The notes under the pieces: model-generated | Seen by the model: only the letters and a program-made list of their open reading frames with translations | Database searches by the model: none | What the model was told of the DNA's origin: nothing | Shown: positions 34,849-43,234 of the stretch, piece by piece | How the letters are laid out: every line of letters starts with the position of its first letter | How positions within the stretch are numbered: the first letter of the stretch is position 1 | Source of the DNA: an uncultured Lachnospiraceae bacterium | GTDB taxonomy: Bacteria > Bacillota > Clostridia > Lachnospirales > Lachnospiraceae | DNA length: 64,000 nt | Direction: 5' to 3' | NCBI GenBank assembly: GCA_902781655.1 | Contig: CACZJZ010000002.1 | Location: forward strand, 1 to 64,000 | Position numbers and translations under genes: made by a program

Positions 34849-36404
34849 TTCCGGGCTTGGCCGAACGTGGCGTAGGTTTTGCGGCGGACGTGGAAGTAGG
34901 CGGGGAGGAGGAAGGCGTCCGCGAGGATCCAGGCGATGGGGCTTGCCCAGCAGGCGCCGGGGTATCCGATGCGCGGGATGAGGAGGAGGGCTGCTGCGGT
35001 GCGGCCGATCATTTCGCAGACGCCGGCGAGGGTGGCGAGGCCGGAGTAGCCCATTCCCTGGATCAGGAATCGGACGACGTTGACGAATACAAGGGGAATG
35101 TAGAAGGCGGCGTTGGTGATGAGGAAGAGTCTCGCGCTGTCAAGGATGAGGTTGAGTTCCTCCGGGGAAGCGGCGCTTCCAAGGAAGAGGCTGGAGAGTT
35201 GGCGGCCGAAGAAGAACATGATGAGGAATTCCGCCACTGCATAGCAGCAGCCGAGGATGGAGGCGGATTTTAGACCCTTATTCAGTCTGTCAAGCCGTCC
35301 GGCGCCGACATTCTGTCCGCCCCAGGTGGCCATGGTGGATCCAAGGGCATCGTACGGTGTGCAGAAGAAGATGCTGACTTTTCCACCCGCGGTCTGTGCC
35401 GCGACGTAGACGGAGCCAAGGCCGTTGACGGCGGTCTGGAGGATGACAGAGCCGATGGCGGTGATGGAGTACTGGAGGCCCATCGGAACGCCCATGATGA
35501 GGAGAATTTTGGCGAGATGGGGCTGGAATGTCCATTCGTCTCTGCGGATGTGGAGGAGTTCGATCCTGCGGACGAGGTAGAGAACGCTGAGCAGACCGGA
35601 GAAGAGCTGGGAAATCACGGTGGCAAGTGCCGCGCCGGCCACACCCATGTGAGCGGCCAGGATGAAGACGAGGTCGAGCACGATGTTGACGGCGGAGGAG
35701 ATCACGAGAAAGACAACCGGTGCCTTGGAGTCACCGAGCGCGCGGATTGCGCCGGAGATGAGGTTGTACAGGAAGGTGGCCGGGATTCCGAGAAAGATCA
35801 GGAAAATGTACTGGTAGGCGTAGCTGTAGATGTCCGCCGGTGTGTTCATCGCGTGCAGAATCCACGGGCAGAGGAGGCAGACGGCCGTCGTCATGACTAC
35901 GGAGAACAGCGCGCAGAGATAGATGCTGTGAACAAAGAAGCGGCGCATTTCTGTATATTTGCGGGCGCCAAACTGCTGGGAGAGGGGAATGGCAAAACCA
36001 TTGCAGACGCCCATGCAGAATCCGATGATCATGAAATTGATGGAGCCGGTGGAACCCACACCGGCGAGCGCTTTCACGCCGAGAAAGCGGCCGACGATGA
36101 GGGAGTCCACCATGTTGTAGAACTGCTGAAAAAGCAGTCCGCCGAGAAGCGGCACGGCAAAGCCGAGGATGAGTTTCATGGGATCGCCGGTCGTGAGGTC
36201 TTTCACAGCGCTGCGGGAGGACGCGGCGGAAGCTGCGGCGCTGGTATCGCGGCCGGCGGGCGCGGGCAGGGATGTGTCAGCAGCAGAGGGGGCGGACTCA
36301 GACGCGGGCAGGAATGTGTCAGCAGCAGAGGGGGCGGGAGCGGAAACCTGCGCAGCTGAACGGGTCTTGTTGTCAGTGGAGCTGGAAAAAGAGTATTTTG
36401 TCAT
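34839..36404 (-). CDS. MATE family efflux transporter (4 of 4), with extended N-terminus
   Basis: A 521-residue MATE protein. The membrane part begins near residue 73 (DPMKLILGFAVPLLGGLLF, then FYNMVDSLIVGRFLG). The first 70 residues are a Ser/Ala/Pro-rich cytoplasmic extension with a 14-residue tandem repeat (APSAADT twice; 42 bp at about 36261-36344). Its ATG overlaps the stop of the AraC-type gene by 4 bp, so the two are translationally coupled. The last codons and TAA come from the palindromic element. It might export a rhamnose-related compound, but that is inferred only from position. Confidence 0.85.
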   Translation of the reverse strand: MTKYSFSSSTDNKTRSAAQVSAPAPSAADTFLPASESAPSAADTSLPAPAGRDTSAAASAASSRSAVKDLTTGDPMKLILGFAVPLLGGLLFQQFYNMVDSLIVGRFLGVKALAGVGSTGSINFMIIGFCMGVCNGFAIPLSQQFGARKYTEMRRFFVHSIYLCALFSVVMTTAVCLLCPWILHAMNTPADIYSYAYQYIFLIFLGIPATFLYNLISGAIRALGDSKAPVVFLVISSAVNIVLDLVFILAAHMGVAGAALATVISQLFSGLLSVLYLVRRIELLHIRRDEWTFQPHLAKILLIMGVPMGLQYSITAIGSVILQTAVNGLGSVYVAAQTAGGKVSIFFCTPYDALGSTMATWGGQNVGAGRLDRLNKGLKSASILGCCYAVAEFLIMFFFGRQLSSLFLGSAASPEELNLILDSARLFLITNAAFYIPLVFVNVVRFLIQGMGYSGLATLAGVCEMIGRTAAALLLIPRIGYPGACWASPIAWILADAFLLPAYFHVRRKTYATFGQARNCP

Positions 36405-37336
36405 GATGATTTCTCCAGGGGAAAGGTTCCCTGTACTGTGCTGTGTTCATTCTGCCGGATCGTGCTTCTCCGGTATTGAAGCGGCGAAATGCCGGTCATG
36501 GCGGAGAAGCGGGAAGAAAAGGTGCTTTCATCCCGGAATCCGACCCGCTCCGCAATTTCGGCGACGGACAGTTCCGTGAGGGAGAGCAGTTCTTTGGCCT
36601 CGGTGATGCGGCATGACAGGAGGTAGTTGTAGGGTGTGGTTCCCATGTAGATCCGAAACTGACGCATGAGGCAGGATTTTGACATATTGGTCTGCTGCGT
36701 GAGATCCTCGATGGACAGCGGAGCTGCGCTGTGCGCGCGGATATAGTCCGCTGCGGAGCGGATGAGCGCCCGGTTTCCCTGGCTGCGTCCTTTGCCGGCG
36801 GATAGCTGGAGCTGGAGCATGCGGGCGAGAATACGGTGAATCATGAGGCCCTGCTCGATTATCGCCTCAGCGGAATCCGCATCGGTCCAGGAGAAGATGG
36901 CATCAAAGGAGGCGGGCAGAGCGACACCGTTCATGTCGATCACGGGCAGCGTCGCCGCAGTCTTCATCATGGCGCCAGCAGCGCGGACACCGTCACCGTC
37001 GATGTGCATCCAGTAATGATCCCAGCCGCCCGAACCCGGCGCGGTGCCGTATTGCTGCGGAATCCGGCAATTGAGGAGCAGTGCCTGGCCGGTCGACAGG
37101 GAGACGCGGCAGCCAGCCTGTTCCACAAAACCTTTTCCGGACACTGTGTAGAACAGGAGGTAGCTGTCTTTGTTCGACCGGATGGTGGAGAAGCCCGGTC
37201 CGGCGATGAAATGACCGGCCTCCGTACAGTAATAAGGCTGGTCGAGCGCAAGAGCGCCTGGCGTGGTGCGGATCCAGACACTGGATGGGTCGACGTCGAG
37301 GACGACAGTTAAGTTTTCTTTCTTCTTGGTCATCAT
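36401..37336 (-). CDS. AraC family regulator, divergent from rhaB
   Basis: A 311-residue AraC/XylS regulator. The N-terminal half is a cupin-like sensor (GHFIAGPGFSTIR, DHYWMHIDGDG), and the C-terminal 100 residues are two helix-turn-helix motifs (LSIEDLTQQTNMSKSCLMRQ and LSVAEIAERVGFRDESTFSS). It is divergent from rhaB and likely binds rhamnose or a rhamnoside to activate rhaBAD; this is inference from position. Its stop overlaps the start of the MATE gene (ATGA). Confidence 0.85.
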   Translation of the reverse strand: MMTKKKENLTVVLDVDPSSVWIRTTPGALALDQPYYCTEAGHFIAGPGFSTIRSNKDSYLLFYTVSGKGFVEQAGCRVSLSTGQALLLNCRIPQQYGTAPGSGGWDHYWMHIDGDGVRAAGAMMKTAATLPVIDMNGVALPASFDAIFSWTDADSAEAIIEQGLMIHRILARMLQLQLSAGKGRSQGNRALIRSAADYIRAHSAAPLSIEDLTQQTNMSKSCLMRQFRIYMGTTPYNYLLSCRITEAKELLSLTELSVAEIAERVGFRDESTFSSRFSAMTGISPLQYRRSTIRQNEHSTVQGTFPLEKSS

Positions 37337-37549
37337 TGTGGTCAGTTTGTGAATACCTGTCCGGACTGATCCGCGCAGCCCACCCGGTTCGCGCCGGGCA
37401 GATAAATATACTGGAACTCTTTGAAAACCGACGCGGGACTAATCCTAAAAAAGCACGGACTTTCCTTTATGGTATCCGCCTGTTTTTCTTTCTATACTAG
37501 CATTATAGAAATGGAAACTTTTGGTTACAAGTCCTGGAGGAAGCAGGGA
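37337..37549. promoter_or_regulatory. Divergent control region of the AraC regulator and rhaB
   Basis: About 210 bp. A TATACT at 37493-37498 sits in TTCTATACTAGCATTATAGAA, whose ends TTCTATA and TATAGAA are inverted repeats. No good -35 is present, as expected for an activator-dependent promoter. The same TTCTATACT occurs in the other rhamnose control region at 54050-54058. Confidence 0.45.
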
Positions 37550-39022
37550 ATGAAAAGATGTCATCTGGCGGTGGATATCGGTGCCTCGAGCGGCCGCCAC
37601 ATCATCGGAGAACTCGTGGCCGGCAGAATGAAGCTGACGGAGGTCTACCGGTTTGAGAATGGTCTGGTGGAGAAGAACGGACACCTGTGCTGGGATATTG
37701 ACAGACTGGCGGAAAGCGTCATCGAGGGGATGAAGGCAGCCGCCGCGGCCGGATACCAGCCGCAGACGATGGGGATTGATACCTGGGCGGTCGATTTTGT
37801 CCTGCTGGACAGGGACAACAGACGGATCGGCGATGCCGTGGCATACCGGGATGCAAGAACGGACGGCGTAAGGGATAAACTCGACCGGCTGGCGGCAGAA
37901 GGTGGGGAAGGTGTGAATTTTGCCCACCAGTATGCAAGGACGGGGATTCAGTACCTTCAGTTCAATACCTGTTATCAGCTTGCGGCGCTCCGGCGCGAGC
38001 ATCCGGAGCAACTGGAACAGGCGGCTGCCTTTCTGATGATTCCGGATTATCTGAACTGGCGGCTGACGGGCGTGATGGCAAATGAATACACCAATGCGAC
38101 CACGACAGCGCTGGTAAATGCGGAAAGCAGGGATTGGGACGATGAACTGATCCGGGCGTATGGTCTGCCGCGTGGGATTTTTCAGCAGATTCGGATGCCG
38201 GGGACGGAGCTGGGGCATCTGCAGCCAGCGGTGCGGCAGGAAGCGGGTTTTGATTGCCGCGTACTTCTTCCGGCAACGCATGATACCGGATCCGCTTTTC
38301 TTGCAGTACCGGCGGAGGATAATCGGTCGCTGTTCCTGTCCTCCGGAACCTGGAGCCTGATGGGAGTGGAAAATCCGGCGCCGATCACGACGGCGGAGAG
38401 CAGAGAGGCCAACTTCACCAATGAAGGCGGCTATGAGTACCGGTTCCGCTACCTGCGCAATATCATGGGACTATGGATGATTCAGTCGGTGCGGCGGGAA
38501 CTCGGCACGCGCCTTGGGAAGAAACCGTCTTTCCAGGAACTCATTGCGCGGGCAGAGGAATGCACGGATTTTGATGTGACGGTGGAAGCGGACGATCCGA
38601 GATTCCTCGCGCCGGCGTCCATGTTGAAGGAGGTGGCGGCTGCGGCGGCGGAGCGGCGGCCTGCTCTGAGCGGCAGGCCGGAGGACCGGCAGACCGGGAC
38701 CTGCCTCACGGTCGGCGAGACGATGCAGACGATCTACAACTCGCTCGCGGCGGATTACGCAAGAACTGCGGCGGATCTCGCGGCGCTGACCGGGCGGACG
38801 TTCGCTGCACTTCACATCGTGGGAGGCGGATCGCAGGATCAGTATCTCAATCAGAGGACAGCGGATGCCACGGGACTTCCGGTGTACGCGGGTCCGACGG
38901 AGGGAACGGCACTCGGCAATCTCATCGCGCAGTGGATCGCGGACGATGAGCTGAAGGACCTGGGCGAGGCAAGGAAAACGATTCGGGATAGCTTCCCGAT
39001 TCAGGAATTTATGCCGCGGTGA
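37550..39022 (+). CDS. rhaB: Rhamnulokinase
   Basis: A 490-residue FGGY-family sugar kinase that phosphorylates L-rhamnulose at C1. It shows HLAVDIGASSGRHIIGEL at the N-terminus, TMGIDTWAVDFVLLD, ATHDTGSAFLAVPA and the C-terminal ATP site IVGGGSQDQYLNQRTADAT. Length matches the family. ATG at 37550 follows GGAGGAAGCAGGGA; the longer frame is upstream control DNA. rhaA follows, separated by the 70-bp palindrome. Together with rhaA and rhaD it makes a complete rhamnose pathway. Confidence 0.95.
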   Translation: MKRCHLAVDIGASSGRHIIGELVAGRMKLTEVYRFENGLVEKNGHLCWDIDRLAESVIEGMKAAAAAGYQPQTMGIDTWAVDFVLLDRDNRRIGDAVAYRDARTDGVRDKLDRLAAEGGEGVNFAHQYARTGIQYLQFNTCYQLAALRREHPEQLEQAAAFLMIPDYLNWRLTGVMANEYTNATTTALVNAESRDWDDELIRAYGLPRGIFQQIRMPGTELGHLQPAVRQEAGFDCRVLLPATHDTGSAFLAVPAEDNRSLFLSSGTWSLMGVENPAPITTAESREANFTNEGGYEYRFRYLRNIMGLWMIQSVRRELGTRLGKKPSFQELIARAEECTDFDVTVEADDPRFLAPASMLKEVAAAAAERRPALSGRPEDRQTGTCLTVGETMQTIYNSLAADYARTAADLAALTGRTFAALHIVGGGSQDQYLNQRTADATGLPVYAGPTEGTALGNLIAQWIADDELKDLGEARKTIRDSFPIQEFMPR

Positions 39023-39030
39023 CGGCGGAT

Positions 39031-39101
39031 TTTGTCCCTGACAAGTTTAGCTTGTTCGGGACAAAAATTGTCCCGAACAAGCTAAACTTGTCAGGGACAA
39101 A
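39031..39101. repeat. Perfect palindromic element, copy B
   Basis: Perfect 34-bp arms (39031-39064 and 39068-39101) around a 3-bp AAA centre, between rhaB and rhaA. Relative to copy A at 34780, several bases near TTGTCCC-T differ, and the opposite arm carries the matching changes, so pairing is kept. It begins 9 bp after the rhaB stop and ends just before the rhaA ribosome site. Confidence 0.9.
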
Positions 39102-39111
39102 GGAGGAGAGG

Positions 39112-40374
39112 ATGAGTTATCAGGAAGCAAAGGAACGGTATGCGGCGCTCGGAGTGGACACGCAGGCGGCGATGGATCGGCTGAGGAAGGCGCCGCTGTC
39201 TCTGCATTGCTGGCAGGGGGACGATGTGCGGGGGTTCGACACGGATCCGGATAAGCCGCTGACGGGCGGAATTCAGACGACGGGAAATTATCCCGGGCGG
39301 GCGCGGACGCCGGAGGAGCTGATGGCGGATATCGACGAGGTGAGGCGCCTGGTGCCCGGCACGCCGAAGATGAATCTTCATGCGAGCTATGCGATCATGA
39401 ATGAAGAAAACGGCGGATGGGTTGACCGGGATAAGCTCGAGCCGAAGCATTTCAGCGCATGGGTGGATTTCTGCAGGGAGCACAGGATGGGATGCGATTT
39501 CAATCCGACGTTCTTCTCTCACCCGAAGTGTGATCCGTTGACGCTTGCCTCGCCGAACAAGGATACGCGGGATTTCTGGATTGAGCATGGCCGCGCCTGC
39601 ATTCGCATTTCGACTTATCTGGCGAAGGAGCTGGGTCAGCCCTGCATCATGAATATCTGGACCGGGGACGGCTTCAAGGACATCCCGGCTGACCGGAAGG
39701 GACCGAGGGAACGCTATCGCGAGTCGATTGATGCGATTCTGTCTGAAGAATATGATTTCACGCAGGTGAAGCCTTGCATTGAGTCGAAGGTATTCGGTAT
39801 CGGCGTTGAGTCATACACGGTCGGGAGTTCGGAGTTTGCGCTGAGCTATGCGGCATTTAACAAGGATCGCTGCATTCCGCTGATGGACAACGGGCATTAT
39901 CATCCGACGGAGGTTGTCAGCGACAAAATTCCTGCTCTTCTGGCTTTTTTCCCGGAGATCGCGCTGCACATCACGCGCCCGGTGCGCTGGGATTCCGATC
40001 ATGTGGTGCTTTTTGACGATGAGACGAGGGAGCTGTGCAAGGAGATTGTCCGCTGCGGCGGCCTCGAGGGACGGGTCCACATGGCGCTCGATTATTTTGA
40101 CGCCTCGATCAACCGGATCTCCGCATGGGCGACCGGGTTCCGCAACACGGAGAAAGCGCTGCTGTATGCGCTGCTCACACCGAACGAGGCACTGAAAGAG
40201 CTGCAGGATGAGGGACGCTTCACGGAGCTGATGGTCCGGCAGGAGGAACTCAAGACGGAGCCGTTCGGCGAGGTCTGGAATGAATACTGCAGACAGTGCG
40301 GCGTGCCGGAGGATGGCACGTGGTTCGGAGAGATCGAGCGCTACGAGAAGGAAGTGTTGAGCGCAAGAAATTGA
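39112..40374 (+). CDS. rhaA: L-rhamnose isomerase
   Basis: A 420-residue isomerase converting L-rhamnose to L-rhamnulose; length matches the family. Recognisable parts are HCWQGDDVRGFD, GGIQTTGNYPGRART, KMNLHASYAI, GCDFNPTFFSHPK and IESKVFGIGVESYTVGSSEF, with metal-binding acidic and His residues including MDNGHYHPTE. ATG at 39112 follows AGGAGGAGAGG. A longer frame starting at 39019 would translate the palindromic repeat and is not credible. Confidence 0.95.
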   Translation: MSYQEAKERYAALGVDTQAAMDRLRKAPLSLHCWQGDDVRGFDTDPDKPLTGGIQTTGNYPGRARTPEELMADIDEVRRLVPGTPKMNLHASYAIMNEENGGWVDRDKLEPKHFSAWVDFCREHRMGCDFNPTFFSHPKCDPLTLASPNKDTRDFWIEHGRACIRISTYLAKELGQPCIMNIWTGDGFKDIPADRKGPRERYRESIDAILSEEYDFTQVKPCIESKVFGIGVESYTVGSSEFALSYAAFNKDRCIPLMDNGHYHPTEVVSDKIPALLAFFPEIALHITRPVRWDSDHVVLFDDETRELCKEIVRCGGLEGRVHMALDYFDASINRISAWATGFRNTEKALLYALLTPNEALKELQDEGRFTELMVRQEELKTEPFGEVWNEYCRQCGVPEDGTWFGEIERYEKEVLSARN

Positions 40375-40525
40375 GTACGGAATGATAAGGCATTGGCGCC
40401 GCTGACACCAGCGTTCCGATACGGGAGCGGGCTCACTCGGGCGTTTCTGCTGAGGGTGCCGCAAAGGACGCGGCACAGAGCATTGGATTCTGGCACAGAA
40501 AACGGAACTGATCAGGAGGATAGTG

Positions 40526-41359
40526 ATGGCGATCGGAAGAATGGAAGAGGTACCGGCAGTGGAAGGATTCATCCGTCTGTGCACCGACGGATGGGAGCAG
40601 GGATGGCATGAGAGAAACGGCGGCAATCTGACCTACCGCATGAAGAAGGAGGATGTGGACGCTGCGCGCCCGTTCTTCGACGAGACGCCCCGCCCGTGGG
40701 TGAACATGGGTGTCCAGGCTGACAATCTCGCCGGGGAGTATTTCATCACAACGGGCAGCGGCCGGTTTATGCGGAATGTGCAGCTCGACGCGGCGGCCAA
40801 CATCGGCATCGTGGAGATCAACGACAAGGGGGATTCCTGGAGAATTGTCTGGGGACTTGGCAATGGCGCACGTCCGACCAGCGAATTTCCATCCCATTTC
40901 ATGAACCACAGTGTCCGCAAGGAGGTAACGGGCGGCGCAAACCGGGTGATTTATCACTGCCATCCGGCAAACATCATCGCGCTGACGTTCATCCTTCCTC
41001 TCGATGACAAGACATTTTCCCGCGTGCTCTGGCAGAGCATGACCGAGTGCCCGGTCATCTTCCCGGAAGGAGTAGGCGTCGTGCCGTGGATGGTTCCGGG
41101 CGGCCCGGAGATTGCGCAGGCGACCAGCAGGCTGATGAAGAAGTATCAGGCGGCGGTCTGGGCGCACCACGGCATTTTTGTATCCGGCCCGGATTTTGAC
41201 ACTGCGTTCGGTCTTGCGCACACGATCGAGAAGAGCGCGGAGATTTACGTCAAAATTTTGTCGACCGGCCGTCCGATTCTGCAGACGATCACAGACGAGG
41301 ATCTGCTTGCAATCGAACCGTCGTTCCATATCACCCTGAACAGAGAGTTCCTGAACTGA
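40526..41359 (+). CDS. rhaD: Rhamnulose-1-phosphate aldolase
   Basis: A 277-residue class II aldolase that splits L-rhamnulose 1-phosphate into DHAP and L-lactaldehyde. Zinc ligands appear in YHCHPANIIAL and WAHHGIFVSG; NGGNLTYRM and GSGRFMRNV are also typical. ATG at 40526 is preceded by CAGGAGGATAGTG. A 150-bp gap after rhaA contains no clear gene. The transcript ends at the large hairpin at 41379-41431. Confidence 0.95.
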   Translation: MAIGRMEEVPAVEGFIRLCTDGWEQGWHERNGGNLTYRMKKEDVDAARPFFDETPRPWVNMGVQADNLAGEYFITTGSGRFMRNVQLDAAANIGIVEINDKGDSWRIVWGLGNGARPTSEFPSHFMNHSVRKEVTGGANRVIYHCHPANIIALTFILPLDDKTFSRVLWQSMTECPVIFPEGVGVVPWMVPGGPEIAQATSRLMKKYQAAVWAHHGIFVSGPDFDTAFGLAHTIEKSAEIYVKILSTGRPILQTITDEDLLAIEPSFHITLNREFLN

Positions 41360-41378
41360 CGAGCGGAGAGACTGGAAT

Positions 41379-41431
41379 AAGAAAGACACATCGGGAAATC
41401 AGCAATGCTGATTTCCCGATGTGTCTTTCTT
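41379..41431 (+). terminator. Large terminator after rhaD
   Basis: Two perfect 25-bp arms (41379-41403 and 41407-41431) around an AAT loop, ending in TCTTTCTT. The left arm begins 20 bp after the rhaD stop. Its right end adjoins a truncated copy of the palindromic repeat. Confidence 0.85.
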
Positions 41432-41447
41432 GTCCCAAACAAGCTAA
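41430..41447. repeat. Truncated half of the palindromic element
   Basis: TTGTCCCAAACAAGCTAA matches the right arm of copies A and B at all but one base, then stops where SNF2-like sequence begins. Only a fragment of one arm remains. Confidence 0.65.
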
Positions 41448-41747
41448 TTATGATGTTTTCGTCACGTCCTCTGATCTGCTGAAGTGGGACATTGCGTCAA
41501 ATGACGGACTGAATTTTCAATATTTGATTATCTGATGCCCGGCTTCCTGTACCGGTACGAGGACTTTCGCCAGTCCTTTGAGCAGCCGGTCGCCACGGTT
41601 TATAAGATGATCGTCCGAAACTCAATCGAGGACAAAATTCTGGAAATGCAGGCGATGAAGCGGGATCTGGCGGATCAGATTTTGAGTGGAGATGCTCTCT
41701 CGAGCAGTACCATCACCAGGGAGGATCTGATGCAGATTCTCTCATGA
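41438..41747 (+). pseudogene. Remnant of a SNF2-family helicase gene with internal deletions
   Basis: Three pieces of a SNF2/Rad54-type ATPase are recognisable. First, YDVFVTSSDLLKWDIA (from 41449) matches the stretch just before the DEAQ box. Second, FDYLMPGFLYRYEDFRQSFE (from 41523, in another frame) matches the stretch after the TGTP motif. Third, VYKMIVRNSIEDKILEMQ through EDLMQIL (to 41747) matches the extreme C-terminus. The DEAQ box, TGTP region and the helicase C domain are missing between them. There is no plausible start codon for a functional protein, although an ATG at 41535 opens a 70-codon frame. Confidence 0.8.
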
Positions 41748-41764
41748 CGATGGCTGCATATAAT

Positions 41765-41828
41765 TTGGAACAGCAGTGTTGAGGCGTTCCCAGGTGCAAT
41801 CTTATCGATTGCCCTAGGGCTGTTCCAA
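41765..41828. repeat. 64-bp inverted-repeat element
   Basis: TTGGAACAGC (41765-41774) and GCTGTTCCAA (41819-41828) are perfect 10-bp inverted repeats. An inner GCAATC/GATTGC stem (41796-41812) is flanked by further partial pairing. It could be a small mobile-element relic or a folded RNA; there is no T run. The rest of 41829-41977 shows no gene. Confidence 0.5.
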
Positions 41829-41977
41829 CTTAACTGCCAAAGCCACGCTCAGGTGAAGAAAGTTCAACAAGTGTAAATTAGAAATCCTTTACTGGGAATT
41901 TAAAGATCACCAGGTGAGCGCCATTGGACAGAACGTGTATTTATTTTCGTACAATGCGCCAAATTGCTTTAGTGCGA

Positions 41978-42006
41978 TTGAACAAAACAGGTGTTTTTCG
42001 TATTAT
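41978..42006 (+). promoter_or_regulatory. Predicted promoter of the membrane-bound hydrogenase operon
   Basis: TTGAAC (41978-41983), 17 bp, TATTAT (42001-42006), about 110 bp before the first start codon at 42115. Confidence 0.6.
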
Positions 42007-42114
42007 ATTTTATATACAGTTTGACGGCTGTCTGCTGTGAGATTGCAGTGATTTATGACAGCGGCCGGAGGAACTGTATGGAAGTCATTCGTCCAGGAGA
42101 AAAAGGGGCTTCTT

Positions 42115-43197
42115 ATGAGTTACATCATTCCTGTCGGACCATATCATCCCGCGCTGGAGGAGCCGGTTCACGCGAGGCTTATCGTGGACGGCGAGCGCAT
42201 TTCTGATGCACAGGTCTTTATTGGATACAATTACCGCGGCATTGAAAAGCTCTGTCAGGAGCGGAATTTTATTCAGACGATCACGCTTGTGGAGCGGGTG
42301 TGCGGCATCTGCTCCCATTCCCATGCGCTGACATACTGCCTGTGCATCGAGAATATAGCTGGCATAGAGGTGCCGAAGCGCGGGCAGTATATCCGTGTGA
42401 TCACGGAGGAGCTTGAGCGGATTCATTCTCATCTGCTGTGGATCGGCGTCGCCTGTCATATTGTGGGACATGATTCTCTGTTCATGCAGGTCTGGAAGGA
42501 CCGCGAGCGCACGATGGATACGCTGGAACGCCTGTCCGGAAACCGTGTGAATTACGCGATGAACACGATCGGCGGAGCAAGGCGGGATATTGACGACGGG
42601 ACAAGACAGTATATTCTGGCGGCGATGGATGATCTCGAGGAGAAAATGAAACCGATCACCTGGTGGCTCACGAACGATAAGACGCTCGCGATGCGCACGA
42701 AGGGCGTCGGCGTCCTCACCCATGAAGATGCCGTCCGCCTCGGTGCAATCGGACCGCATGCCAGAGCGTCTGGCGTGGACATCGATGTGCGCCGGGATGC
42801 ACCGTACAGCTCCTATGAAGACTTCACGTTTGACGTGCCGGTGCAGCACTCCTGTGATGTCTATGCCAGAGTTGTGATCCGTGTGCTCGAGGTGATGGAA
42901 TCGATCAAAATCATCCGGCAGGCACTCGAGACACTGCCGGAGGGGCCGATCAACTGTGGTACCAGAATTCCAAAGGTCCCGGCGGGACGCTGCACAATGC
43001 GGCATGAGGCGCCGCGCGGGCAGTTAGTTTATCAGGTGGTGACGGACGGAGGACCGACCAATTACCGCGTCAGTGTACATGTCCCCACCTTCCGGAACGC
43101 GCCGACAATACCGACGATGCTCAAGGGAAACACGGTGGCGGATGTCGGATTGATCGTGGCATCGATCGACCCGTGCTTCAGCTGCCTGGACAGGTAG
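42115..43197 (+). CDS. mbhL: Group 4 [NiFe] hydrogenase large subunit (MbhL/EchE type)
   Basis: A 360-residue catalytic subunit. Both nickel-binding cysteine pairs are present: RVCGICSHSH (C63, C66) and DPCFSCLDR (C354, C357). This separates it from Complex I NuoD and from MBX-type proteins, which lack them. It ends directly at the Arg after the last Cys, so there is no C-terminal peptide for a maturation protease to remove. The enzyme would reduce protons with electrons from ferredoxin. ATG at 42115 follows AGGGGCTTCTT; upstream ATGs at 42055 and 42079 lie in the leader. First gene of the operon. Confidence 0.9.
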   Translation: MSYIIPVGPYHPALEEPVHARLIVDGERISDAQVFIGYNYRGIEKLCQERNFIQTITLVERVCGICSHSHALTYCLCIENIAGIEVPKRGQYIRVITEELERIHSHLLWIGVACHIVGHDSLFMQVWKDRERTMDTLERLSGNRVNYAMNTIGGARRDIDDGTRQYILAAMDDLEEKMKPITWWLTNDKTLAMRTKGVGVLTHEDAVRLGAIGPHARASGVDIDVRRDAPYSSYEDFTFDVPVQHSCDVYARVVIRVLEVMESIKIIRQALETLPEGPINCGTRIPKVPAGRCTMRHEAPRGQLVYQVVTDGGPTNYRVSVHVPTFRNAPTIPTMLKGNTVADVGLIVASIDPCFSCLDR

Positions 43198-43234
43198 GGG
43201 TGCAAAATACTTCAAACGAGTCCGGAGGTGTTTT

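Noticed and set aside
39019..39111. N-terminal extension of rhaA
   Set aside because: It would translate the palindromic repeat; the ATG at 39112 has an excellent ribosome site and gives the normal family length.
41535..41747. Functional 70-residue small protein
   Set aside because: Its sequence matches two non-adjacent parts of SNF2 helicases and is better explained as a decayed gene.
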